DNA from: an uncultured Flavobacteriia bacterium | GTDB lineage: Bacteria; Bacteroidota; Bacteroidia; Flavobacteriales_D; Crocinitomicaceae | Reading direction: 5' to 3' | NCBI GenBank assembly: GCA_903873915.1 | Contig: CAIQQH010000006.1 | Span: 1-48,541, forward strand | DNA: 48,541 nt | Part shown: positions 1 to 8,290 of the stretch, in pieces | How the letters are laid out: every line of letters starts with the position of its first letter | Numbering within the stretch: the first letter of the stretch is position 1 | The notes under the pieces: model-generated | Seen by the model: the letters and a program-made list of their open reading frames with translations, nothing else | Database searches by the model: none | Told to the model about the DNA's origin: nothing | Position numbers and translations under genes: made by a program

Positions 1-1128
1 TAATTTTTTTGAATGTAGAATATCGCCTTTTTCATAGGTAACGATATAAACGCCGGGATTGAAATCAACCAAAGAAATTGATTGACCTGAATAGTTTTGA
101 ATTGATTGAATCACTTTACCATCAAGATGTGTAAAGGTCACATGACCAACAATTCCTTGAAGTGTAACTTTATCGCTAGCTGGATTTGGATAGATTAAAA
201 GGTTTTCTGCTTCATTTTCATCCAAACTAAGGTAATTCGCATCTATGGCAATATCAAAAGCACCGGTCTCATTACCCCAACCTTCAACGATCACATATAC
301 CAATCCTTGACCTTGAGGGTCAAAACTTAATTCAGATGAGGTACCGCAATTGTCACTGTCATCATTAAACGCAAGAACATTTCCTTGTGCATCAACAACG
401 GATAAAAAGGTATCGAATGAAGAACCACAAAGCGATACGTGGATCGATTGCATCAGTGGAGATGGGTTGAGTTGATAATACAGGTCAGGTGAGTTGTACA
501 CCAAGTTTTGATTGGAATAACAAATGGAATTATCGCCTGATGAGGTATAGGGAAGTGTCGTCACTGCGATGGCATCATTCGTGAAATCTCCGGGATAAGC
601 TGAGCAATCGATTCCATTTGAAATAGTGATGGAGAAATCCATTACTGAACCCCAAGCAAATGATGCACAAGGACTCAAAGGCAAGGAGGAAGCTCCTTCT
701 TGTTGAGTAACACGCATACGCGATACACCATTTTGTGACCCTGCTGGCACAGTGAATGTGAATGTTGATAGTGTTGTTGGCGGAGTTCCTTCCCATGTTC
801 CCAAGCTTTCCGCAGGATCAAAAATTCCATCACCGTTATAATCGATCCATGCTTGACCTTTCCCTGTGTAATTACCACCACAGGTTCCGAATTGTATCGA
901 AATGGTGTAAGTGCTTCCGGCATTGAGGTTTGTGCTGAGTGCTGTTAAATCTTGAACACCAACTACCCCGGGACATCCTACAAAATTTATAGTTCCTGAA
1001 GAGCCTACAAGTACGACAGATTGAACATTGGAATCTGCTGTTGTTGTAGGTCCAACATTGGTGATGCACCATTGTGAGTAGGAGTGGTAAAATAAGAGCA
1101 GCGCAATGGTTGTAGCGAATATTTTCAT
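1..1128 (-). CDS. Secreted GEVED-domain protein with T9SS type A sorting domain (3' end cut by window)
   Basis: An uninterrupted frame of 376 codons runs from an ATG at 1128 to the window edge, so the stop is missing. Residues 1-20 look like a signal peptide (MKIFATTIALLLFYHSYS). A GEVED-type domain follows, with the segment GKGQAWIDYNGDGIFDPAES at about residue 90. The middle is a Cys-containing beta-sandwich-like region resembling PPC/CUB modules. The last ~70 residues look like a type A C-terminal sorting domain: IYPNPASDKVTLQG, then FNPGVYIVTYEKGD, and the final visible residues SKKL. Such domains normally end within a few residues of this point, so only a handful of codons are probably lost. 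The protein should be exported by Sec and then by the type IX system to the cell surface or medium. Its substrate cannot be told. Confidence 0.88.
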   Translation of the reverse strand, partial: MKIFATTIALLLFYHSYSQWCITNVGPTTTADSNVQSVVLVGSSGTINFVGCPGVVGVQDLTALSTNLNAGSTYTISIQFGTCGGNYTGKGQAWIDYNGDGIFDPAESLGTWEGTPPTTLSTFTFTVPAGSQNGVSRMRVTQQEGASSLPLSPCASFAWGSVMDFSITISNGIDCSAYPGDFTNDAIAVTTLPYTSSGDNSICYSNQNLVYNSPDLYYQLNPSPLMQSIHVSLCGSSFDTFLSVVDAQGNVLAFNDDSDNCGTSSELSFDPQGQGLVYVIVEGWGNETGAFDIAIDANYLSLDENEAENLLIYPNPASDKVTLQGIVGHVTFTHLDGKVIQSIQNYSGQSISLVDFNPGVYIVTYEKGDILHSKKL

Positions 1129-1178
1129 GGTAATGTTTTGCGTTGGAAAGGTAGTGAAAATTAATAGTAATTTAACAT

Positions 1179-2375
1179 TCAAGCATTTGCCTTAACCCAT
1201 AAATCTGTGGTTGTTCGAATTTCCTCGAGGGCGGAAATGAGTTCATCAATTTCTTCTTCTCGGTTGAATGGTTGAAAAGAAAAGCGGAGATAACACTTGT
1301 CACCATGCTGCATCACCGGTATTTCAATGCCGTAGTTGGTAAAAAGAATGCGCTGTAATTCTTCTGGATAGAGTGTTTCAATTTGCGCAGAATAGAGTTG
1401 GCCGTAAAATTCATCGTTAAGCGGAGCCAGTGGGTATGTCCCCAAGTAGCTCGATAATTCAGCACCCTTTTTAAGTACAGAAGCTCTACATTTTTCTATT
1501 TGTTTATCCCACTGATGTTGGGTTCGGAACTCAAGTGCAGCCGGAATGGTCAAATAAGCAGAAAAGTCTAAGGTGCCATTGTATTGATGATAGTCCTGAA
1601 ATTGAGTAGAATGAGGATTGTGCGTTTTATATCCCCAACTGATGATCAATGGGTCAAGGGTGTCTTGAAATTCTTTGGAAGCGTACAGGAATGAACACCC
1701 CTTTGGAGCCATCATCCATTTGTGACAAGCACCGGTATAAAAATCTGCCTGTAGGCTCGAAATGTTCAATGGAATATGTCCTGTAATATGCGCCCCGTCT
1801 ACAATGGTGATTAATCCTCTGCGCTTTGCTTCAGCACAAATTTCTTCAACCGGAAATATCAAACCTGTCGAACTGGTCATTTGACTGATGAAAACGATGC
1901 GTGTTTTTTTGGTAAATCCACTCCAAAACTCTTCGATGAATTGGGCCTTTGTTTTCAGTGGTAATGATATATGTTGACGGATGTATGTTGCACCAACTTG
2001 ATCACAATGGTATTTCCAGGTATAGTCCATGGCACCGTATTCCAAGTCCGTAGTTAAAATTTCATCGCCGTGACTTAGAATGTTTTTTGCTATGGTATTT
2101 ATTGCAAAGGTTGGGTTCGGAACAAAAATTAAATCGGATGCAGCAGCACCGATATAGCTACTCAAAGCTTCTTTCGATTCAACGAGAAACTTTGGGCCAT
2201 ATTCTATAATAAAGCGAACAGGTTCTTTTTCTAGAAGCCGTTGCCATTTGATCAGGTCCTCAAAAATAGGTAATGGACAGGCTCCAAATGACCCGAAATT
2301 TAGAAAGGAAATAGAATCGTCTAAAAGAAACAACTTTCGAATTTCTTTTGCGTTTTTTGTCTTTTTTTCTATCAT
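1179..2375 (-). CDS. PLP-dependent class V aminotransferase, isopenicillin-N-epimerase-like
   Basis: This 398-residue protein has the fold-type I PLP pattern of the class V aminotransferase/cysteine desulfurase family. VDGAHITGHIP near residue 193 carries the cofactor-contacting Asp and His. GACHKWMMAPKG near residue 216 carries the Schiff-base lysine after His. The N-terminal FLNFGSFGACP resembles the LNHGSFG start of isopenicillin-N-epimerase-like members. No desulfurase-type active-site cysteine loop is evident, so an epimerase, lyase or aminotransferase role on an unknown amino substrate is more likely than sulfur mobilisation. It is divergent from the TPR gene across 78 bp that hold candidate promoters for both. 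Substrate unknown. Confidence 0.85.
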   Translation of the reverse strand: MIEKKTKNAKEIRKLFLLDDSISFLNFGSFGACPLPIFEDLIKWQRLLEKEPVRFIIEYGPKFLVESKEALSSYIGAAASDLIFVPNPTFAINTIAKNILSHGDEILTTDLEYGAMDYTWKYHCDQVGATYIRQHISLPLKTKAQFIEEFWSGFTKKTRIVFISQMTSSTGLIFPVEEICAEAKRRGLITIVDGAHITGHIPLNISSLQADFYTGACHKWMMAPKGCSFLYASKEFQDTLDPLIISWGYKTHNPHSTQFQDYHQYNGTLDFSAYLTIPAALEFRTQHQWDKQIEKCRASVLKKGAELSSYLGTYPLAPLNDEFYGQLYSAQIETLYPEELQRILFTNYGIEIPVMQHGDKCYLRFSFQPFNREEEIDELISALEEIRTTTDLWVKANA

Positions 2376-2385
2376 GTACTTGTCG

Positions 2386-2416
2386 TTTGAGGTGATTAAA
2401 ATTATTCTTAAATTCG
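2386..2416 (+). promoter_or_regulatory. Candidate Bacteroidota-type promoter for the TPR/PorE genes
   Basis: TTTG at 2386-2389, a 19-bp spacer and TAAATTCG at 2409-2416 (one mismatch to TAnnTTTG). The start codon at 2454 lies about 30 bp beyond the predicted transcription start. Confidence 0.45.
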
Positions 2417-2426
2417 TTCAGTTCAA
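2397..2426 (-). promoter_or_regulatory. Candidate Bacteroidota-type promoter for the class V aminotransferase
   Basis: Read on the minus strand: TTG at 2426-2424, a 19-bp spacer, and TAATTTTA at 2404-2397 (one mismatch to TAnnTTTG). It overlaps the rightward candidate, so the two promoters may compete. Confidence 0.4.
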
Positions 2427-2453
2427 TGAAGAAATGAATAACTAAGTTCACTT

Positions 2454-3515
2454 ATGCAAATATCTAAGATTTTAACGGTCCTCATCGCGCTGTTTTTAAC
2501 GAATGTTCATGCTTGGTCACAGGGTGATACGATTATCCAAGCAAAAATTCTCGACGATGGAAGTCAAGATGCTGAAAAGTTCTACAATGCGGGAACCGAG
2601 TTTTTAAAAGCACAGAATTACCAAGCAGCAGTTGCAGAGTTTGACAAGGCGATTGGCCTTAAGCCTCAATTTGATGCTGCTTTTTTCAATCGCGCAACGG
2701 CAAAAAATGAGTTGAATGATCGCAACGGAGCCATTGAGGATTTGACTGCTGCTTTAGCCATTTCTCCGAAAGCAGAGTATTCATTCATGAGGGGGCAAAC
2801 AAAATTGCTTTTGAAAGATGGTCCAGGTGCAATTGAGGATTTTTCTTCAGCCATAAGTGCGGATGCAACATATGCACTTGCCTATTATGAACGAGGCGTA
2901 TTAAAGTTTGAAGCCGCTGATTACACTGGGGCCGTATCTGATTTTTCTGAAGCGATAAAAAATGATGCGTCCTTAGCCTATGCCTACAATGATCGAGGAA
3001 GTGCAAAACGTGAGTTAGGAGATCTAGATGGTGCCATATCGGATTACCAATCTGCTTTGAAAATTAAGCCAGACATGCCTTTTACGTTCAATAGTCTTGC
3101 AAGTGCAAAACGGAAAAAAGGAGATTTTAAAGGGGCTATTTTAGATTATTCTCAAGCAATAAAATTGAAAGGTGATTATTTCATAGCTTACAACAATCGC
3201 GGAAGCGCTAAGCTGGATGCTGGAGATTACACTGGTGCAATAGATGATTTTACCAAGGCCATTCAATTGAATTCAAAGTATGCCTATGCCTACAGCAATC
3301 GGGCAGCTGCAAAATACAAAATGAAAGATTACCAAGGAAGTGAATCGGATTGCACAAAAGCAATTGAGCTTGATCCAAGCAATGGAATCTCTTTCTTAAA
3401 TCGGGGGATAGCGCGTGAATTGCTGCGTAACGAATCCGGAGCTTGTGAGGATTGGAAAAAAGCGGTTGAATTGGGAATTGATTCTGCCAGAAACTACTTA
3501 GGTGATTGTCAATAA
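2454..3515 (+). CDS. Exported tetratricopeptide-repeat protein
   Basis: 353 residues with an N-terminal signal peptide (MQISKILTVLIALFLTNVHA, cleavage near WSQG). About nine consecutive TPR units of ~34 residues follow, from residue 38 to the end. The recurring pattern is AYNDRGSAKRELGDLDGAISDY, with YNNRGSAKLDAGDYTGAI and YSNRAAAKYKMKDYQGS as variants. The repeats form a superhelical scaffold for protein contacts; no enzymatic domain is visible. It is expected in the periplasm. The PorE-like gene begins 28 bp after its stop, so the two are probably co-transcribed, and a scaffold role in the same envelope machinery is a reasonable inference. No lipobox cysteine is present. Confidence 0.85.
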   Translation: MQISKILTVLIALFLTNVHAWSQGDTIIQAKILDDGSQDAEKFYNAGTEFLKAQNYQAAVAEFDKAIGLKPQFDAAFFNRATAKNELNDRNGAIEDLTAALAISPKAEYSFMRGQTKLLLKDGPGAIEDFSSAISADATYALAYYERGVLKFEAADYTGAVSDFSEAIKNDASLAYAYNDRGSAKRELGDLDGAISDYQSALKIKPDMPFTFNSLASAKRKKGDFKGAILDYSQAIKLKGDYFIAYNNRGSAKLDAGDYTGAIDDFTKAIQLNSKYAYAYSNRAAAKYKMKDYQGSESDCTKAIELDPSNGISFLNRGIARELLRNESGACEDWKKAVELGIDSARNYLGDCQ

Positions 3516-3543
3516 TACCCATACGTCCATGAACGATTTAAAA

Positions 3544-5613
3544 ATGAACATGATGAAATTGATTAGTGTTGTCGCTATTCTTCTTTTTACAAGTGTATCA
3601 AGCCTAGCTCAGAGCATTGAATTTACCAAAGAGAATTTTAAGGAACAGAAGGATGCCTTGAAGATTGCAAAAGACAATATCGCTCAAGGTGATTCCTATT
3701 TTGAGCAAGGTTTGATTTATTACAAACAGGCAATTGAACCTTATCTTGCGGCAAATAAGTTTAATCCAAACAATGCTTCACTGAATTACAAGTTGGGTCA
3801 ATGCTATCTCTTCTCAAATTTCAAGTTAAAGGCAATTCCTCATTTGGAGCTAGCCGTGAAACTTGATCCGAGCATCGACCCATTTTTGTACTATTTCTTA
3901 GGAAGAGCATATCACCTCGATATGCAATGGGACAAAGCTGTGAAGCAATACACTTCTTTTCAATCGAAAGTAAGTGGTGCGGAAAACGCAGAGTATGTTC
4001 AAGAAGTGCAACGGTACATTCAGGAATGTTACACAGGTAAGGAATTACAGCAAAAACCAGTACGTGTTTTTATTGACAATTTAGGAAAGGAGGTCAACTC
4101 GCAATACACGGATTATGGACCTGTTGTTTCCGCTGATGAATCTGTATTGCTTTTTACTTCGCGCCGTCCAAATACTGTCGGTGGTCAAATCGATCCAGGA
4201 ATCAATGAATACTTCGAAGACATCTACATTTCTTATCGTCAGCCTAATGGCAAATGGTCAAGTGCTCAGAATATGGGTGAACCTGTAAACACGAAGGATC
4301 ATGATGCGAATTCAGGCCTTTCGGCTGATGGAACCAAATTTCTAATATACATTGGAAAAAACAATGGTGATCTTTACGAATCTCAATTGTTAGGTGAGAA
4401 ATGGAGTACACCTGAAGCCATGAACAAAAATATCAATACAGAAAAATACCACGAGTCATCCGCTTGCTATGCGCCTAATGGAAAAGCCGTTTATTTTGTC
4501 TCAGACAAACCAGGTGGAATAGGAGATCGTGATATCTATATTTCCTATAAGGATTCCAAAGGAAAATGGGGTGAAGCTGTGAATCTCGGTCCTACAATCA
4601 ATACCAAATATGGGGAAGAGGGCGTGTACATTCATCCGGATGGAAAAACTCTTTATTTCAGTTCTCAAGGACACAAAGGCATGGGGGGATACGACGTGTA
4701 TAAATCAGTATACAATGACAGCACCAAAACATGGGGTATTCCTCAAAATATAGGTTATCCTGTGAACACACCAGACGATGATGTCTTCTTTGTGGTATCT
4801 GCCAGTGGCCGTCGAGCGTTTTATACTTCGTTTAATCCCAATGGATTTGGTGAAAAAGATTTGCACATGATTACATTTTTGGGACCTGAGAAGCCAATGG
4901 CTCAATCCAATGAAGACAATTTATTAGCGAGTAAGGTAGCTCCGATCAAACAAGCTGTAGTTGCCCCGACTGTGGCTATTCGTGAAGCACAGCTTACGAT
5001 TTTAAGAGGTGTAATTACGGATGCAAACAATGGTAAACCTCTTGAAGCGGAGATTGAAATCATCGACAATCAGATGAATCAAGTCATTGCTACATTTACC
5101 TCGAATAGCGCAACTGGAAAGTATCTTGTATCCTTGCCTGCAGGTAAAAATTACGGTATTGCTGTAAAGAAAATAGGGTATCCATTCCACTCAGAAAATT
5201 TTGACATCCCAGATACTGCTGCGTTCCAGCAAATAACCAAAGATGTTGCACTCAAAAACATGGTCGTGGGAACTAAAATTGTATTGAAGAATATCTTCTA
5301 TGATTTTGACAAAGCGACCTTGCGCTTGGAATCTACAAATGAGCTTCAACGATTGGTTCAGTTGCTCAACGATTACCCTAACATGAAAATTGAGATTTCT
5401 AGTCATACCGATTCCTATGGCGCCAATGATTACAATTTAAAATTGTCTGACAATCGAGCAAAGTCAGTTGTCGATTATTTGATTAAATCTGGAATTGCTT
5501 CAAATCGTTTGACCTTCAAAGGGTTTGGTGAAGATCAACCTATCTCTACCAATGAAACGGATGAGGGCAGACAATCGAATCGTCGAACAGATTTTAAAAT
5601 TACGAGTATGTAA
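3544..5613 (+). CDS. PorE-like T9SS component: TPR, PD40 propeller, regulatory-like domain and OmpA C-terminal domain
   Basis: About 689 residues. A signal peptide (MNMMKLISVVAILLFTS..SLA) is followed by TPR-like helices (~25-165), several PD40/WD40-like propeller blades (~180-440, motifs such as AVYFVSDKPGGIGDRDIYIS and TLYFSSQGHKGMGGYDVYKS), a carboxypeptidase-regulatory-like beta domain (~470-555), and an OmpA-type peptidoglycan-binding domain (~570-689, KIEISSHTDSYGANDYNLKLS). This is the order described for PorE of the type IX secretion system, which anchors the machine to peptidoglycan. Unlike lipoprotein homologues, no lipobox is seen. ATGs at 3502 and 3529 are also in frame. 3544 is preferred because it has the A-rich leader and gives a compact signal peptide. 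Confidence 0.82.
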   Translation: MNMMKLISVVAILLFTSVSSLAQSIEFTKENFKEQKDALKIAKDNIAQGDSYFEQGLIYYKQAIEPYLAANKFNPNNASLNYKLGQCYLFSNFKLKAIPHLELAVKLDPSIDPFLYYFLGRAYHLDMQWDKAVKQYTSFQSKVSGAENAEYVQEVQRYIQECYTGKELQQKPVRVFIDNLGKEVNSQYTDYGPVVSADESVLLFTSRRPNTVGGQIDPGINEYFEDIYISYRQPNGKWSSAQNMGEPVNTKDHDANSGLSADGTKFLIYIGKNNGDLYESQLLGEKWSTPEAMNKNINTEKYHESSACYAPNGKAVYFVSDKPGGIGDRDIYISYKDSKGKWGEAVNLGPTINTKYGEEGVYIHPDGKTLYFSSQGHKGMGGYDVYKSVYNDSTKTWGIPQNIGYPVNTPDDDVFFVVSASGRRAFYTSFNPNGFGEKDLHMITFLGPEKPMAQSNEDNLLASKVAPIKQAVVAPTVAIREAQLTILRGVITDANNGKPLEAEIEIIDNQMNQVIATFTSNSATGKYLVSLPAGKNYGIAVKKIGYPFHSENFDIPDTAAFQQITKDVALKNMVVGTKIVLKNIFYDFDKATLRLESTNELQRLVQLLNDYPNMKIEISSHTDSYGANDYNLKLSDNRAKSVVDYLIKSGIASNRLTFKGFGEDQPISTNETDEGRQSNRRTDFKITSM

Positions 5614-5658
5614 TTTATCTGTCGCAACTGCAATTGGTGAAGAGGAAAAAGTGAAAAT

Positions 5659-6462
5659 ATGGGTGTGATTGTCAGTTATTTCTTAGCACTTCTTGTCGGT
5701 GTGACATTGGGAGCAGTAGGAAGCGGAGGGTCGATATTGACCCTGCCAATCCTTGTTTATCTCGTTGGTCTAGACCCAAAAATTGCTTCGGGATATTCCT
5801 TGTTCATTGTAGGGTTTACAGCACTTGTAGGGGGGGGGCGAAGCATTTATTTGAAACGTATTGAATACCTTGCGGCCTTGGTGTTTGGTATCCCATCCAT
5901 CATCGCAGTCCTCTTGACGCGTTCTTTTGTTGTGCCAATGATTCCGGATGAACTGTTTTCTGTGGGTTCATTTGTGGTTTCCAGATCATTGTTTTTGATG
6001 CTGCTTTTTGCAGTATTTATGATTGTCGCATCCATTTCGATGATTCGGCATGAAAAAATTACCGAGATCGCTAATGAAGGCCCGCTGAAATTCAATTACC
6101 CGGTAATACTAATTGAAGGATTGGTTGTTGGAGTGCTGACAGGGCTAGTAGGCGCGGGCGGAGGGTTTTTAATTGTTCCTGCATTGGTCATCTTGTCTAA
6201 GATGACCATGAAAATGGCGGTTGGAACCTCCCTTTTAATTATTGCCGCAAAGTCCTTGATCGGTTTCTTGGGTGATGTGAAATTTGGAGCCGCAATTGAC
6301 TGGCCATTCTTATTGATATTTACAGGATTGTCTACAGTGGGCATTTTTATTGGGATGATCTTCGTGGAAAAAATCAATCCATCCAAATTGAAAAAAGGTT
6401 TTGGTTGGTTTATCCTAGTGATGGGAATCTATATTCTTGTTACAGAATTGATTCAAAATTAG
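5659..6462 (+). CDS. TauE/SafE-family (TSUP) anion exporter
   Basis: 267 residues, strongly hydrophobic, with seven to eight predicted membrane segments. The two internally repeated TSUP signatures are present: LGAVGSGGSILTLPILVYLV near the N-terminus and GLVGAGGGFLIVPALVILS near residue 165. Family members export sulfite, thiosulfate, sulfoacetate or related sulfur anions across the inner membrane. It ends 58 bp before a CstB-like sulfur enzyme on the same strand. A TauE gene beside cstB is also the arrangement in the staphylococcal cst sulfide-detoxification operon, so export of sulfite or thiosulfate made by the neighbour is likely. Confidence 0.88.
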   Translation: MGVIVSYFLALLVGVTLGAVGSGGSILTLPILVYLVGLDPKIASGYSLFIVGFTALVGGGRSIYLKRIEYLAALVFGIPSIIAVLLTRSFVVPMIPDELFSVGSFVVSRSLFLMLLFAVFMIVASISMIRHEKITEIANEGPLKFNYPVILIEGLVVGVLTGLVGAGGGFLIVPALVILSKMTMKMAVGTSLLIIAAKSLIGFLGDVKFGAAIDWPFLLIFTGLSTVGIFIGMIFVEKINPSKLKKGFGWFILVMGIYILVTELIQN

Positions 6463-6520
6463 AGATTATTGATGTACACATTCGCAGAGAATCACGAACT
6501 TTACACTTAGAAAATTTGAC

Positions 6521-7933
6521 ATGAAAGTAGAACAAATCTATACAGGGTGCTTGGCTCAAGGCGCTTATTACATTGTTTCAGAAAATGATTCAATCATTAT
6601 TGACCCACTGCGCGAAACAGCACCTTACATTGAACGTGCTGAAAGAGATGGTGTCGAGATTAGGTACATTCTCGAGACTCACTTTCATGCCGATTTTGTA
6701 AGTGGTCACATTGATTTATCAAAAGCAACTGGCGCAACAATTGTTTTTGGGCCAAATGCAGCACCAACATATCCTGTGCATGTGGCCACTGATGGTGAGG
6801 AATTGTCCTTTGGGAAGTGCAAAATCCGCGTATTACATACGCCTGGACACACCATGGAAAGCACCTGTTATTTATTGATCGATGAGGAGGGTAAAGCACA
6901 TTCTTTATTTTCGGGGGACACCCTTTTTATCGGTGACGTCGGAAGACCGGATTTAGCACAGAAATCAGCCAGTATGACACAGGAGCAACTTGCAGCAATT
7001 TTGTATCATTCACTTCGAACGAAGGTCATGACGCTTGCTGATGAGATTGTTGTGTATCCTGCACATGGAGCGGGTAGTGCGTGTGGAAAAAACATGAGTA
7101 AAGAAACCGTCAGTACAATTGGTGAGCAAAAACGTCTCAACTATGCATTACGCGCTGACATGACAGAAGCAGAATTCGTTGCTGAGGTCACCGATGGATT
7201 GTTGCCACCGCCTGGATATTTCGGTGCCAATGTACACATGAATAAGTCTGGCTATGACCGTATCGATGAGGTGATGCAACGCGGTCTTCAGGCATTGAGT
7301 GTAGCGGCTTTTGATGCAGCGGTTAATGAAACTGAAGCGCTAATCCTTGACACCCGAAATCCACAGCTCTTTTCAGAAGGACATATTCCAAACAGCATAA
7401 GCATCGGTATTGATGGTCAATTTGCGCCATGGGTTGGTGCTATGATCCCAGATGTAAAACAGAAAATTGCCTTGGTGGCTGAGATAGGACGTGAAGAAGA
7501 AACAGTGAAACGATTGGCACGTGTAGGTTATGATCATGTGATTGGTTTCTTGGATGGAGGATTTGATGCTTGGAAACGAAGTGGGAAAGAAACGGATACC
7601 GTAAATCGGATTACTCCAGAGGAGTTCGCATATACTTTTTCTAAGGAAATCCACGTCATTGATGTGCGCAAGCCAGGAGAATACTCAGGAGAGCATGTAG
7701 ATGGCGCTGAAAATATACCATTGGATTTTATCAATGATTCGATGGCTGAATTTCCGAAAGAAGCAGCTTTTACCATCCATTGCGCTGGTGGGTATCGCAG
7801 TATGATTGCGGCTTCTATACTTAAGTCACGAGGATATCACAATTTTTTAGAGGTTGCTGGCGGATATTCTGCAATCTCAAAAACAAATGTACCTGTTACA
7901 GATTTTGTTTGTCCATCGACTTTGAAGAAATGA
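6521..7933 (+). CDS. CstB-like persulfide dioxygenase fused to two rhodanese domains
   Basis: 470 residues. Residues 1-245 form a metallo-beta-lactamase-fold persulfide dioxygenase with ETHFHADFVSGH (His54, His56, Asp58), HTPGHTMES (~107-115) and FSGDTLFIGDVGRPDL (~129). Two rhodanese domains follow. The first (~265-355) has lost the active-site cysteine: its loop reads LVAEIGREEETV. The second (~365-460) keeps it in TIHCAGGYRSMIA. A dioxygenase, a pseudo-rhodanese and an active rhodanese in that order is the CstB architecture, which converts persulfide to sulfite and thiosulfate. Together with the upstream TauE exporter it should act in cytoplasmic sulfide/persulfide detoxification. No sulfide:quinone reductase or CstR regulator lies nearby. 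The nested repeat array begins 14 bp after its stop. Confidence 0.9.
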   Translation: MKVEQIYTGCLAQGAYYIVSENDSIIIDPLRETAPYIERAERDGVEIRYILETHFHADFVSGHIDLSKATGATIVFGPNAAPTYPVHVATDGEELSFGKCKIRVLHTPGHTMESTCYLLIDEEGKAHSLFSGDTLFIGDVGRPDLAQKSASMTQEQLAAILYHSLRTKVMTLADEIVVYPAHGAGSACGKNMSKETVSTIGEQKRLNYALRADMTEAEFVAEVTDGLLPPPGYFGANVHMNKSGYDRIDEVMQRGLQALSVAAFDAAVNETEALILDTRNPQLFSEGHIPNSISIGIDGQFAPWVGAMIPDVKQKIALVAEIGREEETVKRLARVGYDHVIGFLDGGFDAWKRSGKETDTVNRITPEEFAYTFSKEIHVIDVRKPGEYSGEHVDGAENIPLDFINDSMAEFPKEAAFTIHCAGGYRSMIAASILKSRGYHNFLEVAGGYSAISKTNVPVTDFVCPSTLKK

Positions 7934-7946
7934 TGGTGATTTAGAA

Positions 7947-8173
7947 TTTGATCCCTGCGGGAATTTGATGCCAGAGGCAATTAAGAATTTGATCCCTTCG
8001 GGAATTAAGGATTTGATCCCTTCGGGAATTGAGGATTTGATCCCTTCGGGAATTTGATGCCAGAGGCAATTAAGGATTTGATCCCTTCGGGAATTGAGGA
8101 TTTGATCCCTTCGGGAATTTGATGCCAGAGGCAATTAAGAATTTGATCCCTTCGGGAATTGAGGATTTGATCC
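7947..8173. repeat. Nested tandem array of 17-bp hairpin units and 7-bp spacers, with a 65-bp higher-order period
   Basis: Ten full units and one decayed unit start at 7947, 7964, 7988, 8012, 8036, 8053, 8077, 8101, 8118, 8142 and 8166. Steps are 17 or 24 bp; the 24-bp step is the 17-mer plus a 7-mer such as TTGAGGA or TTAAGGA. Type A, TTTGATCCCTTCGGGAA, has a TCCC/GGGA stem with a TTC loop (TGC in the first copy). Type B, TTTGATGCCAGAGGCAA, has a TGCC/GGCA stem with an AGA loop, a compensatory base-pair swap. Blocks 8036-8100 and 8101-8165 differ at one base in 65. The array fills most of the 357-bp gap between two convergent genes. Neither 17 nor 65 is a multiple of three, which argues against coding. 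Confidence 0.95.
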
Positions 8174-8227
8174 ACCATAAAAGGTCTTAGATGATTAAGT
8201 GTGGTCGAGTCTTAAACTCTTGATGTC

Positions 8228-8276
8228 TTTACAGTCTTTTGTCCCTTGTCCTTTGTATTTACAGTCTCTTGTCTTA
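8228..8276. repeat. Short direct repeat and GGGACAA-type motif in a convergent gap
   Basis: TTTACAGTCTTTTGTC at 8228-8243 recurs with one change at 8258-8273, a 30-bp period. TTGTCCCTTGTCCTTTG at 8239-8255 is the exact reverse complement of 33343-33359 inside the GGGACAA array 25 kb away. GTCTCTTGTCTT (8265-8276) is the reverse complement of 33311-33322. The rest of 8174-8290 shows no gene and no clear terminator. Confidence 0.75.
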
Positions 8277-8290
8277 AAACCTTAACGTCT

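Noticed and set aside
7261-7560. Frameshift or decay of the first rhodanese domain in the CstB-like gene
   Set aside because: The frame is intact and the domain fold is kept; loss of the cysteine is known for the pseudo-rhodanese of this architecture.
7877-8134. Leftward open frame across the hairpin array
   Set aside because: It is a by-product of the repeats (8-residue periodic peptide), runs out of frame at each 17-bp step, and overlaps the end of the CstB-like gene.
7947-8173. CRISPR-like array
   Set aside because: The intervals between repeats are themselves fixed 7-mers or absent; there are no unique spacers and no cas genes.
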